Assembly: GCA_038087015.1 (NCBI GenBank)
Contig: JASBNA010000066.1
Coordinates: 62,001-126,000, forward strand
Source: Cerrena zonata
Lineage: Eukaryota; Basidiomycota; Agaricomycetes; Polyporales; Cerrenaceae
DNA: 64,000 bases
Reading direction: 5' to 3'
Shown: positions 19,127 through 30,990 of the stretch, piece after piece
How the letters are laid out: every line of letters begins with the position of its first letter
Numbering within the stretch: position 1 is the first letter of the stretch
Program-made: the position numbers and the translations under genes
Notes under the pieces: model-generated
The model's database searches: none
Seen by the model: the letters and a program-made list of their open reading frames with translations, nothing else
Told to the model about the DNA's origin: nothing

Positions 19127-20633
19127 TTAAACCTTTGTAGAGCCTGTCGACTTGTAAAAGTTCATGAAAGGTTGATGGAAGGGAACAGTGTAATGTAATT
19201 GGCCCATATCTGGATCGGATTCACCATTGGCTATTTTATCTCTTGCTATGATATAGCCTCTAAGGATGATTAAGCATAAAGCAGAAACAGCAAATGAACA
19301 GCCAGCAAATATGATACAATGGCTATATTTATCAGGACCAATTGAGTTGGTTGTTAAAACAAGACCAATTACTGGAGAAGCAATTCCTGCACCACCAACA
19401 AACAGCCATATCATGGAGAAAGTAACGTTTAATTTTTTAAGACCAACCAATCTAGCGACAATCACCGGTAAGATCCCATAGATAGAACCCATAATCAGAC
19501 CAATTATAATACTGAAAGCAATGATGGTAGCATAGTTTCTTGCAGGTAACCACATTCCCAAAGTGAAAACTGCGGTTAAAATATAGACGATACAACCCAT
19601 TGATAAAGCACCAACTTTATCAGAAATGAGACCAACAGTGGGTCTACCGAAAAATGAACCAACTTGAACCATGGCAGAAGCAATAGATCCCTGATAAGGT
19701 GTATAACCTAAAGAAACAGTGAAATTAACCATTGTATATAAGCAAATAGCGTAACCAAACATACAAGTTATAACGAATATAACCAAAAGATAAAATCCGG
19801 CACATTTTGCAACCTTGTTTATCAAAAGCAGTAAATTCGATTTTCCTCTCAGTTCTCGCTTTCACTAATAAGATACCAATTGAAATAATACCGAGACAAA
19901 GAATACTTTGAGCTCTTAAAGCCCACCAAACTGATCTTGCTTGCAAAACTTTTTGCATACCAAGATTGAAAACAATCCCCCCAATTCCTGAACCACCGGT
20001 CCCAAGACCCCCGGCAAAAGTTCTTCTTTTCTTAAACCATTGAGGAAGTAAAGTAATAGCTGGTAATGATATACAAGCTAAACCAAAACTATTTAAAACC
20101 CCTTGAGTTAAATATAATTGCCATAATTTTTTGGTAAAACTTGCCATGAAAACACCAGCAAATTGTAAGATATTACCTAATAAAATAAGTCCTCTAGTAC
20201 CTAATATACCTTGTAAATAGTTTATAAAAGGACAAAATATAATACCTAAACCGAGCGCAAACCCACCAATTAAAGCATAATCTACTTTAGTTGCACCTTT
20301 AAAGACATGATTACTTAAATCGTAATTAAGATAAATTGCAAACCCACTATTAGCACCCCAAGATCCAAAATTCAATAGAAAAACTCCGAGAACAACTAGC
20401 CATCCTCTACCACCATCGGGTATTTCTTCCAATGGTTTATCATCATTAGCTTCTTGTTTTTCATAATCCTCTGAAGAATTGGCTTCCTCATACTGTGACA
20501 TTCTACTCATTGACTCCCCGGCATCTAATGTACGGTTGGTATTGTGACGTGGTAAATCTTCTTCTAGATCTAATGGAGTCTCCATCTCTTGTTTCGGCTT
20601 TGATTCTTGTGAATTCTGACTATGCAAACTCAT
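19127..20633 (-). CDS. Monocarboxylate-type MFS transporter (Mch/Esbp6-like, one frameshift)
   Basis: Two frames (20633-19725 and 19825-19127) join into a 501-residue protein if one extra base near 19809-19820 is removed. A cytosolic acidic N-terminus is followed by DGGRGWLVVLGVFLLNFGSWG, the first transmembrane helix of the MCT/Mch family. Further helices include LPQWFKKRRTFAGGLGTGGSG between helices 4 and 5, and VGSFFGRPTVGLISDKVG in the second half, for about 12 in total. The substrate is unknown: S. cerevisiae Mch proteins do not carry monocarboxylates as named, and Mch5 carries riboflavin. The ATG at 20633 is unambiguous. Confidence 0.85.
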
Positions 20634-21534
20634 GATATGCCCTTTTGTTTTTTTGTTTATTGCTTCTATATTAAAATGCTTTCAAAACCCATAGGATCTT
20701 GACTTACTTAAATACAATTCTAGAAATGAGTAATTGAAGTAAAGCCGTTTCTTATAGAAGAAATCAAAAAGAAAATTTTTTAGTTAACCTTATGTGCGAG
20801 TCGTGAGTCGGCATGCCGATGGGATTTCCCGATGAGGATATTGACAGCAGAATAACCGAAGGTACAATCGGAGGTTCCGATATACTTAATTCAATGGCTG
20901 TGAAATACTTCAGACCACCTTCGGATGACTCAGACGCTGAATGGAACCTGTTCAAGGTTGGTGGAAATAAGGGGTTCAGCGAAGAGTTCGGGACACGCAC
21001 TGTCAATCTCGGTAACTCAACAGGGTTCTCCGAACCGGTTGACAGTCCCCGGCTGAAGTATATACAACCAAATTTTCACTAGTCTAACTTGAGAGACAGT
21101 ATGCTGAATGAAAATGGCTCTGTTAGAGCTCACAGTGAGAGATTCACTGGTTTTGCCAGTGAATCATTCCAATTCAAATTGTTGCTAAAAAAGTACAATC
21201 GGCATTCCGATCGCATTTCTAATCAATGCAACCATTACGCTCTAGTTTCGTTTGGTTCCTTGACCCCGGTTTTTATTATACCCTTTGCGAGTGCTACTCG
21301 GTTTACCGAAGCTACCCTCTTCATTCCGGTCTTTAAAGTCTACTTTGCTTAGTAAGAAAAACCAACCCTAACGGCTTATTGTCTCATTTTGGGAAGTACA
21401 ACGAAATTGCGAAAAACGTTTTTTGACATTTTTTCATGTCAAGACAACAAAAAAAAAGGACTACTTGTGCTGCCAAACGCACTGGAATCTAGTGTAGTTC
21501 GGCAAACTCTAAGTATGTCGAGTCAGTACGTGCC
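20634..21534. other. Palindrome-rich region without a recognisable gene
   Basis: Between the transporter and tRNA-Pro lie many short inverted repeats: TCGGCATGCCGA (20808-20819, perfect palindrome), ATCGGA-3-TCCGAT (20867-20881), GGTTC-3-GAACC (21024-21036), a 10-bp stem GATTCACTGG / CCAGTGAATC with a 5-nt loop (21141-21165) and ATCGG-4-CCGAT (21198-21211). Base composition is less AT-rich than the flanks. Two short plus-strand open frames show no recognisable domain. It may be a decayed mobile element near a Pol III gene, but no terminal repeats or target duplication were found. Confidence 0.5.
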
Positions 21535-21542
21535 AAAAAAAA
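21535..21542 (-). terminator. Pol III terminator of tRNA-Pro
   Basis: Eight consecutive T on the minus strand begin 6 bp after the 3' end of the tRNA. Confidence 0.85.
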
Positions 21543-21547
21543 TCAAT

Positions 21548-21642
21548 GGGGTTTGCCGGGAATCGAACCCGGGACCTTACGCAATTTAATAGAACAGTGT
21601 AAAACTCCCTAAGCGTAAATCATACCACTAGACCACAAACCC
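21548..21642 (-). tRNA. tRNA-Pro (AGG) with a 23-nt intron
   Basis: On the minus strand the acceptor arm GGGTTTG pairs with CAAACCC (discriminator C). The D arm has TGGTCTAGTGGTATGAT. The anticodon stem TACGC / GCGTA encloses a loop TT-AGG-G...T, and the T arm is CCGGG-TTCGATT-CCCGG. An intron of 23 nt (21584-21606) interrupts between positions 37 and 38, the standard place. The mature length is 72 nt and the sequence closely resembles yeast tRNA-Pro. Anticodon AGG reads CCN proline codons. Confidence 0.95.
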
Positions 21643-22531
21643 TCTCTGAGCAGGTTCGAACCTCGCACCTCAAAATCGCGGCCATTTTTGCTGAAAGAAC
21701 AGTTGCCGAAAGGAAACTTTCCACTTGGCTATATGGCGGATATAACACAATTTGTTGGATTTTTTACTGTTAAGAGGGCAAGTAATACAATCGGAAAATT
21801 TTTAGATGGGCACCTAAAATCCTTGAATACGACCTAGTTTGTACTTCATTTTAGAAGGAATATGTAGCTATTGCATAAACTAGGATTTCTTGACTCAAAG
21901 ACCTGAAAAATACGAAAGAATTTTCTAAATTAAAAAATGTCTTTTAATACCTGGGAATGGATCATTTCTTATGTTTTCTAATCCAAGTTCTTGAATTAAA
22001 AACCTATTCTGTTCTGGTAGTCACTCATGCTTATCAGCCGTAAACTATAAGATGTTTTCTTGTTCAAAGAAAGTTTTTTTTTAAGTATTTTCTTCTCTTG
22101 AAGGATCGCCACCTTCTCAGTATTAGGGCAAAGCCAGAAAAAAACAGATCAGAATAACCTTTATTCTAAAAATATGTTACCAAGCTTAGCAGTATAAAAT
22201 GCCAGTTTTTATAGAAAATCGAGGGTCTTTAAAAGACATCTGTAATGGTTTCCCCCAATTAGTCCCAAATTTTTACAAATCTGGTAAAAATGAATTGACC
22301 TCGTCCAATTCAAAGCAAGGATTTAAACCAATTCTACAGTCCTGAGGAAACAAAAGCACCCACTTGTTCCCATTAAGATGAAATTAAAAGCTATTTCAGA
22401 AATCAGCTTATAATTATTTTGCAGTCTTTGCTTTTATCTCGCGCACTAAGAATACTTCGAGTTATATTTTTTTTTTCTCTATTTTTCATATTTTTCAGTG
22501 TGATACTACAACTAATAATCATTATAAGTAT
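21643..22531. other. Intergenic upstream of MEF2 and tRNA-Pro
   Basis: About 890 bp with no gene that I can support. A perfect 10-bp palindrome GGTTCGAACC (a B-box-like core) occurs at about 21653, 10 bp upstream of the tRNA, but the rest of a tRNA is absent. Confidence 0.5.
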
Positions 22532-25096
22532 ATGATGCTTATATCGACCAATTTGAAGCCCCTGTTGAGTCGGGGGATCTCCCAAAGTATTGGTCGGTTT
22601 CTTCACTCGTCAGCAACTCGACTCGAGTCTAACTTGAACAAGGTTCCACCAATAAGAACCAAGAACATTGGGATCATAGCACATATCGATGCCGGTAAAA
22701 CAACAACGACAGAAAGAATGTTGTACTACAGTGGTAAAACCAAACGCATAGGTAACGTAGACGAAGGAGACACTGTTACTGATTACTTGCCAAGTGAAAA
22801 ACAAAGAGGAATTACCATTCAGCTGGCTGCTATTTCAATCCCCTGGAATAATCATAAGATTAATATAATTGATACCCCGGGCCATGCAGATTTTACCTTT
22901 GAAGTTATAAGGTCCTTGCGGGTTCTAGATAGTGCAGTTACGATTTTAGATGGGGTAGCAGGTGTGGAGGCACAAACTGAAAAAGTATGGAAACAAGCTA
23001 ATGCCTTGGGTATACCAAAAATTGCTTATGTAAATAAGATGGATCGAGAAGGAGCAGGTTTTAGTAGAACGGTAAAAGAGATTGTTCAAAAGCTACAAAC
23101 CCGTGTGGTTTTATGCAATGTTCCGTATTTCGAAAAAACTGAACAAAACGATAATGAATTTTCAGGAGTGATTGATATAATTCACAAGAAATTATTGAAA
23201 TGGGAACCAGCTAGAGATGCCAATGGAAATGAAATAACAATTATTGATATTGAATCCGAGTCCGCTAAATACCCAGAATTATTCGACATTATAAGCAATA
23301 GTAGAATGTCAATGATTGAAACACTATCTGAATTTGACGACTCTTTCATTGATGCCTTAGAAGAATGTGAAGAAGATCCTATGAAATTCAACAGTCAGTT
23401 ATTGATCAAGGCAATAAAAAAGGCTACTGTTGAAAACCTTGTAACTCCAGTTTTTTGTGGATCATCATTCAAAAATATTGGGGTCCAACCTCTTATGGAT
23501 GGAATTATTCAATTCAGTCCTTCACCACTTCAAATAAAAGTTCCAGAAATATCCTCCAACAAAAGAGTTAAAAAGACAAAAAGAAGTAAGGATAATCAAG
23601 CCAGTCAAGAAATCCCGGTTCCAACTAGTTGGGATCCAAGTAGAGGCTTAATTATCAATAAGAATCGTAACTTAACTGTTGCATTAGCGTTTAAAGTCAT
23701 GACCCACGCCACAAGAGGTGTTATGACTTTTTTCAGAGTTTATAGCGGGAAGCTCAACTCAAACGCAACGGTAATAAACACCAGAACTGGTAAGAAATTA
23801 AATGTAAAGAAATTGTTATTGATGCACGGGGATTCTCCAGAACCAGTTGATTATATTGATTCCGGTAGTATTGGGGTTATTTTAGGATTAGAAGATGAAT
23901 TAATGACTGGAGATACTTTAGTTTCACACGGTTCTGGTAGTAGCAAGCTGTTTAATGAATTAGAGTCTAGTTTAAAGATGTTGCCTATTGATATACCACC
24001 CCCTTTATTCAACTCTTCATTAGAACCTTTAACTACTGGTGATAAAAGACATATGGACCAATGTTTAAAGATTCTTCAAAGAGAAGACCCATCTTTGAAA
24101 GTTACCTTGGATGAAGATATGGGCCAAACTATTATAAGTGGGATGGGTGAATTACATTTAGAAATTTTGAAAGAAAGATTAGTCAGAGATATGAAAGTCA
24201 ATGTTAGATTAACCGATATCGCAGTGAGTTACAAAGAAACAGTTGCAAAACCAAGCATGCAAAGCCATACGTTAATATCGAATGAAGATGAAAATATTAA
24301 GGTTGAGATCCAATTAGATACTTTCGAAGGTAATGCAGAAGAGACTACAGTTGCAGAAGAAGAAGGTGCTGAGATATTACAACAAGAGAATAATATCATT
24401 ATAATAGAACCAAGTGCTACCCCAGCTCACATGTATCAAGCGATTGAAGACAGAAGATGGAAGCCCGATTACTCTCTTGAAGTATTACAAGATAGTATAA
24501 TCCAAGGGTGTTATACTGCTCTACAGATGGGTGGTCCAATTCTAGGATTCCCATTGCACTCAACAGTGGTTAGAATAAAATCTTGGGACTTCCCAATCGA
24601 GAATAAGAATTTCCAACCAAATACTTTGCTTGATCTCGGACGTCGTTGTTTAAGAGAACATATTAATGAAATGTACGAAAATAATAAAACGTCCTTCACA
24701 GTATTAGAACCGTACATGGAAACAAAAGTCTACGTTGGATCAGAAAGCGTGGGTGAAGTCGCCCACGATTTGACCCAAAAATGTCAAGCAGTTATCACCT
24801 CAATTGAAGATGAAAATAGTGAAAATCTCGATGCACTCACCTGGGCTAATGAAGAAGCTGAAAGGATATACTTACCTCCTGATTATACTTTGAAAAAATC
24901 AAATTTGAACGGGTTAGATTTTGAAAACAAGAAGGTGATTCTTGCTGAAACCCCATTGAGAGAAATGATTGGCTACTTATCAAGATTAAGATCAATTACC
25001 CAAGGTAGATCGGTTTTCGATATGAACTACCTTGGGATGAGAAGAACTACTAGAGATCGTTTAACAGCAATTGCAAACGAAATCAACATCATGTGA
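22532..25096 (+). CDS. MEF2: Mitochondrial elongation factor G2 / ribosome release factor (Mef2)
   Basis: This 854-residue translational GTPase has a mitochondrial-type N-terminus (SRGISQSIGRFLHSSATRLE), then G1 AHIDAGKTTTTERMLYYSG, G2 RGITI, G3 DTPGHADF and G4 NKMD. EF-G domains II-V follow, ending MIGYLSRLRSITQGRSVFDM. An insertion around residues 340-365 (KRVKKTKRSKDNQ) is typical of Mef2, which is longer than Mef1. Mef2/EF-G2mt splits mitochondrial ribosomes after termination, with the recycling factor Rrf1. There are two ATGs (22532 and 22535), and the first is taken. S. cerevisiae Mef2 is 819 aa. Confidence 0.92.
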   Translation: MMLISTNLKPLLSRGISQSIGRFLHSSATRLESNLNKVPPIRTKNIGIIAHIDAGKTTTTERMLYYSGKTKRIGNVDEGDTVTDYLPSEKQRGITIQLAAISIPWNNHKINIIDTPGHADFTFEVIRSLRVLDSAVTILDGVAGVEAQTEKVWKQANALGIPKIAYVNKMDREGAGFSRTVKEIVQKLQTRVVLCNVPYFEKTEQNDNEFSGVIDIIHKKLLKWEPARDANGNEITIIDIESESAKYPELFDIISNSRMSMIETLSEFDDSFIDALEECEEDPMKFNSQLLIKAIKKATVENLVTPVFCGSSFKNIGVQPLMDGIIQFSPSPLQIKVPEISSNKRVKKTKRSKDNQASQEIPVPTSWDPSRGLIINKNRNLTVALAFKVMTHATRGVMTFFRVYSGKLNSNATVINTRTGKKLNVKKLLLMHGDSPEPVDYIDSGSIGVILGLEDELMTGDTLVSHGSGSSKLFNELESSLKMLPIDIPPPLFNSSLEPLTTGDKRHMDQCLKILQREDPSLKVTLDEDMGQTIISGMGELHLEILKERLVRDMKVNVRLTDIAVSYKETVAKPSMQSHTLISNEDENIKVEIQLDTFEGNAEETTVAEEEGAEILQQENNIIIIEPSATPAHMYQAIEDRRWKPDYSLEVLQDSIIQGCYTALQMGGPILGFPLHSTVVRIKSWDFPIENKNFQPNTLLDLGRRCLREHINEMYENNKTSFTVLEPYMETKVYVGSESVGEVAHDLTQKCQAVITSIEDENSENLDALTWANEEAERIYLPPDYTLKKSNLNGLDFENKKVILAETPLREMIGYLSRLRSITQGRSVFDMNYLGMRRTTRDRLTAIANEINIM

Positions 25097-25355
25097 TCGT
25101 CTCTTTTCACTTTGTATATACCTTTTCTATCGTTTACCAACGGTCGAAGCCTGTAAATAAACGGAAACCTCCTAATGGTCAACAAAATTCACGTGTAGTT
25201 AGTCTGAAATTGAAAAATTATCGTGTACGATAGAAAATTCACAATGATGATTTGTGGTCGCGGGTCAACAAAAAAGCCTGAGAATCAATCTACCCCAGTT
25301 GTGAACAACAAGTTTAGTTGATTTAGTTTAAATTGGAAAGACTATACCAGAGAAC

Positions 25356-27883
25356 ATGTCAGATAGTCAACTACCACCACCAAACTTAGAGATGAATGAA
25401 AATATTTCGCCTCATTCATCCTCATCGTCTTTTGTTCCAATTGAAGAACATCATATTCAAGATGCAATTCAAGTAATTAACGAAGCTAAAGAGTTCAATC
25501 CTAATTTATTGGACTATATTACTAAATCAACTCCTTCAGCATCTAATGATAAGAAGTATCATGTAATTTCTGTATTTGGATCCCAATCTACCGGGAAATC
25601 AACCTTGTTGAATAAGTTATTTAATACCAACTTTGATGTGATGGATGAAACTAGACGTCAGCAAACTACCAAAGGGATTTGGATGGCTTATGCACCCACG
25701 GTTAGTAATACCAAACATTTGAAAAGTCAAGATGAGAATATATTTGTTATGGATGTTGAAGGTACTGATGGTAGAGAGAGAGGAGAAGATCAAGATTTTG
25801 AAAGAAAAGCAGCCTTATTTGCTTTATCAACCTCGGAAATTTTAATTATTAATGTTTGGGAAACTCAAATTGGGTTATATCAAGGTGCTAATATGGGATT
25901 ATTGAAAACTGTATTTGAAGTTAACTTAACCTTATTTGGTAAAGCTAAATTGAATAAATCAAATAATCACAAAGTCTTATTACTTTTTGTAATTAGAGAT
26001 CATATTGGGGTTACACCCAAAGAAAATTTAGCAAGTACTGTAACTCAAGATTTAAAAAATATGTGGGATAACTTGAATAAACCAAATGAATTGAGTCATA
26101 TGAAATTTGAAGATTTTTTCGATATTTCATTTCATACATTAGGTCATAAAGTGTTACAACCGGAGAATTTTGCTAATGATGTTCAATTATTAGGAGATCG
26201 AGTAATTAATAAGGATAATGCCGAATATTTATTTAAACCTCAATATCATCATGAAATCCAATTGATGGATGGACATTATACGCAGAAAATTGCTGGGATC
26301 AAATTGATAATAATAAAGATTTAGACTTACCAACTCAACAAATATTAGTTGCAAAATTTAAATGTGACGAAATATTAAGTAATGTTTATGAAGAATTTTT
26401 ATTAAAATTCAATGAACAACATTTAATTAAAATTCCAAAATTAAATGAAAAATTAACCGATGATATTGATTATGAAGATTTAGGTTTATCATTTATTGAT
26501 TTGAAAAATGATGTTTTGGAAAATTTTGATGTATCAGCATCAAGATATAATCAATCAATTTATGAACAAAAAAGAATTACATTAATTGGGAAGTTAAATG
26601 ATAAATTTAAAGAAATTTTTGAAGCTTATGCACAATATTTACTTGGAAATACTATTAAACTTTTCACTAGTGTATTAAATTCTGGTAAGAGAAATTTACC
26701 TGGGAAAAACTTCCAAGATGGGGTTGTTTCGTTGTCAAATAAATATACTCAAGAATATTCAAAAGCTTTAAAATTCTTATCCTTAGGAGGAGAGTTAGAT
26801 ACCACCGGTTATGAAGATAAGTTGAATAAACAAGTGGAAGAGTTAATAAGTAAACAGCAATTGATTGAATTAAATAACACTATAAACAAATCGGTTAAAA
26901 AAGTTAATAATGGCTTGGTTAAAGCCATTACTTTTGAATTGGGAGATTTGAAAGATGATACTTGGGATACAATTTTAAATAAATTCAATCAATTGACCAA
27001 AGAAGTTTTAAATAAATATGAGAATTCTAATGGTGAATATGATTTCGGATTAGGTACAAGTGATAAATTAAATAACTTAGCAATTGAATCATTTAAATTT
27101 AAAAGTTGGGTTAATTTTTATGATTCAATTCATAAATATATCCTGAAAGATGGGTTAATCAATATTTTACAAGATAGATTCGATGATAAATTCAGATATG
27201 ACGATAACGGATTACCTAAATTATATGAAAATTCGACCGAATTAGAATCAAGTTTTGAAAAAGCTAAAAAATTCTCTTTGCAAATCTTACCTATATTAAC
27301 CAGAGCTAAATTGAGTAATGGTAAAGATATCAAACCAGAGTTCGACATCTTTAATAAACATTTAAAACAAAAATATACTACTATTAACGAAACTGAACAA
27401 GTTCAAGCTTCTTATACCGACAGTGAAGACGAAGATGAAGAAATCAGCAGTGATTCATTCAGTATAATCGTGACTGAAGAAGAAAAACAACTCGTTCTTA
27501 ATAAGTTCAAAAGAGAAGTTGATGCTAAGTTCGTTGAAACCAAGAGATCCATCATACAACATGTAACCCAAATACCTTACTACATTTACTTAATCATCTT
27601 AGTCTTGGGATGGAACGAATTCATGGCAATCTTACGAAACCCACTTTTCTTCACTCTACTCATTCTTCTTGGAGGTGCAGTCTACGTGATGTACCTGTTG
27701 AATCTTTTGAAGCCTGCCATGGCCGTTGGCCAAAGAATGCTTGATGAAGCCCTTGATATAGCCAAACAAAAATTAAAAGAATTTGTCATTGACGACCCAA
27801 CACAACACGGTCACAACTTGAATAAGATCAGCAACAAGAAACCCCCCACAGAAGAAATCGAATTGGACGATTTAAATAATTAA
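25356..27883 (+). CDS. SEY1: ER membrane-fusion GTPase Sey1 (one frameshift)
   Basis: This is the atlastin-like dynamin-family GTPase that fuses ER tubules. The N-terminal G domain has [15 protein letters not shown] (P-loop) and [20 protein letters not shown] long helical bundle follows, with a C-terminal hairpin of two membrane segments ([14 protein letters not shown] and [21 protein letters not shown]) and an amphipathic tail. One base is missing near 26279-26283. The first frame stops at 26324, while the other frame is open without a stop from about 26285 to 27883 and continues as [20 protein letters not shown]. Corrected length is 842 aa, somewhat longer than S. cerevisiae Sey1 (776). Confidence 0.93.
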
Positions 27884-28423
27884 TGGTTACAACATATAAC
27901 AATATATATAAGTTAATACAATATAATACATTACTACAATATAAGTTACTATACTTGAGATACTACAATATAAGTTAAAACTTGAGACAGTAACAAAAAT
28001 ACAACCGGAATCAAATGTAACATCAAAACAAAATGTAACCCTCAACTATCTTTAGTCTGGTGAAATATTCCGTGCTTTGTAGTACTGTAGCACCTTTTAC
28101 CTTCGTTTATCTAAATGTTACTTCCCCCTGCCTCGAGCTGAGAAGGAATGAGATCGATTTGCCAATGTTGAGTTAAGCCAGTAATTTGAGTTATTTTGGT
28201 AGTTGAGTCGCTCATTTGGAAATTTACTCTTTTTTGGAACTTTTTTCTTTCTTTTTGGTGTTACTGTTACTTTTTAGACTTGATTACTACGTTACTATAA
28301 TATAGAACTTGACAATATAAGTAGATGAAGTTATTTAAAACAGTATAATTCCTGATTGTCTTTTTTATTTGTCTTTTTATAATATTTTGTTAAAGAATAT
28401 TTTATCTTAAATCAAATATTATA
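27884..28423. other. Intergenic, HXK1 promoter region
   Basis: AT-rich upstream region of the GlcNAc kinase gene. It contains three copies of a GTAAC-type motif, described separately. No gene seen. Confidence 0.6.
28014..28121. promoter_or_regulatory. GTAAC motif copies in the HXK1 upstream region
   Basis: AATGTAACATC (28014-28024) is identical to one arm of the dyad in the NAG1/DAC1 promoter. Shorter copies follow: AATGTAAC at 28032-28039 and, inverted, ATGTTAC at 28115-28121. Sharing between promoters of one pathway suggests a common regulator. Confidence 0.5.
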
Positions 28424-30058
28424 ATGACTACTTTACTGTCTACGACTTCAATCAACGATACTTCGATTACACAAAGGGCTGATATATTGAAGAAAGAGGA
28501 TTCTGATATGGATCCCAGCGTTATCAAGAATGCGATAAGTATAAATGATCACCATTTAAGCTTTGAGGAATCTGATTCGTTATCAGGTTGATTCGATAAC
28601 TTCGGATCAAAGTCATGATGAACTAGAAGAAATGATCAATTTATTTAATCAGAATATACATACTTCCAAATTAGATAGTCATTCCAGTCATTTGGTTGAG
28701 TGTTTCAACGAAGCCTTATCAGAAAATTCAAAGATTACCATGCTACCTAATTATAATATACAACCTACCGGAGATGAACAAGGGGATTATTTGGTTATTG
28801 ATGTTGGGGGATCAACTTTGAGAATCGCAGTTATTAGCATTGACCCACCACCAAAGAATGAGTCTTGTGACCGATCCAATAGAATCATTGTATAATAGAG
28901 AAGAAATGGGAAATCGATGATTCATTTAAAATGATTGATTTGAATTTTTTCAAATGGATAGGTTCTAAGATCGAAGAAATTCTTAATAATCAAAAAGTTA
29001 TTTCTTTAAATTCAGTTATTAATACTGGGATTACTTGGTCATTCCCATTAACCACTACTGCTCATAATAACGGAAGGATTAATTTTGTTGCTAAAGGTTA
29101 CACTATATCACCAGAAATTCATAACCATGATTTAAAAGAAATTTTAGAAAGTTGTATGAATTTGAATTTTAATATCCAAATAGATATAAAAGTTATTGTG
29201 AACGACTCCTTAGCAGTTTATGCAGCCGGTACTTTCATTGATAAATATACTAAATTAGCAATGGTATTAGGTACTGGATTTAATATGTGCTGTTCATTAC
29301 CAACAAATAAAATGCATTTATCTAAAAGAATTGATGATGAAAAATCAGTTTTATTAAATACTGAACTCTCACTATTTGGGAGCTCATTACTTGATAATAT
29401 TTCTAATAAATATGATGAAATTATTGATTCAAGATTTAAATATAATTTATCAAATTTGCATTTTAAACCCCATATGACAGTTGATCCAGTATTAAACACG
29501 CTATTCCAACCCCTGGAATTGATGACTAGTGGCAGATATTTACCAGAATTAACAAGGTTAATGATAAGCGAATTAATCGAATTGAAGAAAATATTTAAGA
29601 ATCAATCTGATTTCAATTTACTTTCTAAAGAATATATTGGGTTCACTGGTGAATTAATGTGTTATATCTCAGAAACTAATGATTATGATTTGATTAAGTT
29701 AAAATTGGAATCTACATATAATTGGTCAAATATATCTAATGATGATATTATTCAATTGAAAAAATTAATTGATTGTGTTATTAAAAGAGCTGCATTTATC
29801 GTAGCAGCCAGTATTATCTCATTTATTAAATTATTTAGCCATCATCAAGAGATTTCAAATGATGAAAATTCAAAATTGATCAAAATTGGTTATGTTGGTT
29901 CAGTATTATTATATTTCCATTCTTATCGTAACTTAATCTTGGAATTTGTTGATAAAAATGAAGCCATTAAAAATTTAAATATAAAAATTGATTTCAAATG
30001 GGTTGAAAATAGTTCTATAGTCGGAGCTGCAATTGGAGCTGCTTATTACAATAAATAA
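28424..30058 (+). CDS. HXK1: N-acetylglucosamine kinase (Hxk1/Nag5 type, two frameshifts)
   Basis: This hexokinase-fold protein matches the GlcNAc kinase of Candida. It has ITMLPNYNIQPTGDEQGDYL, the phosphate-1 loop VIDVGGSTLRIAV, SVINTGITWSFPL, VLGTGFNMCC and the end IVGAAIGAAYYNK. It phosphorylates GlcNAc on C6, the first step of the pathway whose later genes, NAG1 and DAC1, lie next to it. The first frame starts at ATG 28424 and stops at 28591. One extra base near 28586-28590 and one missing base near 28889-28892 separate the three pieces; corrected length is 544 aa. It is convergent with NAG1, with 42 bp between stop codons. Confidence 0.9.
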
Positions 30059-30100
30059 GTATACAGTATATATATTTAATATAAAAATTTCCTTACTTTT

Positions 30101-30859
30101 TTATAATTTTGCTTTTAATCCAGCAGCTGAATGATCACAAACAATTAAAACATTAGAATGGTCTTGTAAATACAGAGATGGATAGTTAGAATCATTCTTT
30201 GTACCCCAAATAGTTTTATCTAAGGCAAATTTCTTCAGTTCACCTAAAACAATCAAAACAATTTCATCAGAATTATCCAATATAGTGCTTATACCAACTG
30301 ATAATGCATATTTTGGTACTTTTGATTCATCATTGCTGAAAAATCTTGAATTGGCTTTGATAGTAGACTTAACCAATTCAACTTTTCTCGTTCTAGATTC
30401 TCGTTTACTACCAGCTTCATTAAATGCAAGATGACCTTCGGGTCCTAAACCTCCCATAAATAAATTGATTCTACCAAATGATTTGATTTTAGCTTCGTAG
30501 TTTGCACATTCGGCTTCAATGTCTTTACTCAATCCATTCAAAATATGGATATTTTGTCTTGGAATATCGATATGATTGAAAAACTTATCATACATAAAAT
30601 AATGATATGATTGATTATGACTTGGAGATAACCCAATATATTCATCCATATTGAAAGTGACAACATTCTGAAAACTAACTTTCCCTTGACGGTTAGCCTC
30701 AATCAACTTAGCATAGACCCCTTCTGGAGATGAACCAGTTGGTAATCCTAATACAAATGGTTTTAAAGCACTTGGATTAAATTCATTGATCTTATCAATG
30801 ATATGATTAGCAAGATACTCAGAAGCGTCTTCTGCTCTACTAAAGATGGCCTGTTTCAT
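30101..30859 (-). CDS. NAG1: Glucosamine-6-phosphate deaminase (Nag1)
   Basis: This 252-residue protein of the NagB family converts glucosamine-6-phosphate to fructose-6-phosphate and ammonia, the last step of GlcNAc use. Motifs are LGLPTGSSPEGVY, FNMDEYIGL (catalytic Asp), and FMGGLGPEGHLAFNEAGS with the catalytic His region. Length matches Candida Nag1 (about 248 aa). ATG 30859 gives MKQAIFSRAEDASEYLA; the frame extends upstream only from a TTG. It is divergent from DAC1 across 370 bp with shared inverted repeats. Confidence 0.95.
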   Translation of the reverse strand: MKQAIFSRAEDASEYLANHIIDKINEFNPSALKPFVLGLPTGSSPEGVYAKLIEANRQGKVSFQNVVTFNMDEYIGLSPSHNQSYHYFMYDKFFNHIDIPRQNIHILNGLSKDIEAECANYEAKIKSFGRINLFMGGLGPEGHLAFNEAGSKRESRTRKVELVKSTIKANSRFFSNDESKVPKYALSVGISTILDNSDEIVLIVLGELKKFALDKTIWGTKNDSNYPSLYLQDHSNVLIVCDHSAAGLKAKL

Positions 30860-30990
30860 TATACACCAACAATCGAGATAGGAATTAAAACTAGTAAAGA
30901 CCTGGATCAAACAACTAATTACTTGAGCCAAACCACCAAGTACTTAAGTCAAACAATTAATATATCTATGCAACCCCATATAATCTGATC

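Noticed and set aside
20813..21589. Three consecutive short frames near tRNA-Pro
   Set aside because: No domains; the third runs into the tRNA gene itself. The region is better described by its palindromes.
21650..21668. Possible second tRNA (GGTTCGAACC B-box-like sequence)
   Set aside because: No acceptor, D or anticodon arms could be built on either strand.
26285..26500. Intron in SEY1
   Set aside because: The alternative frame codes for conserved Sey1 sequence throughout, so one missing base explains the break and no splice signals are needed.
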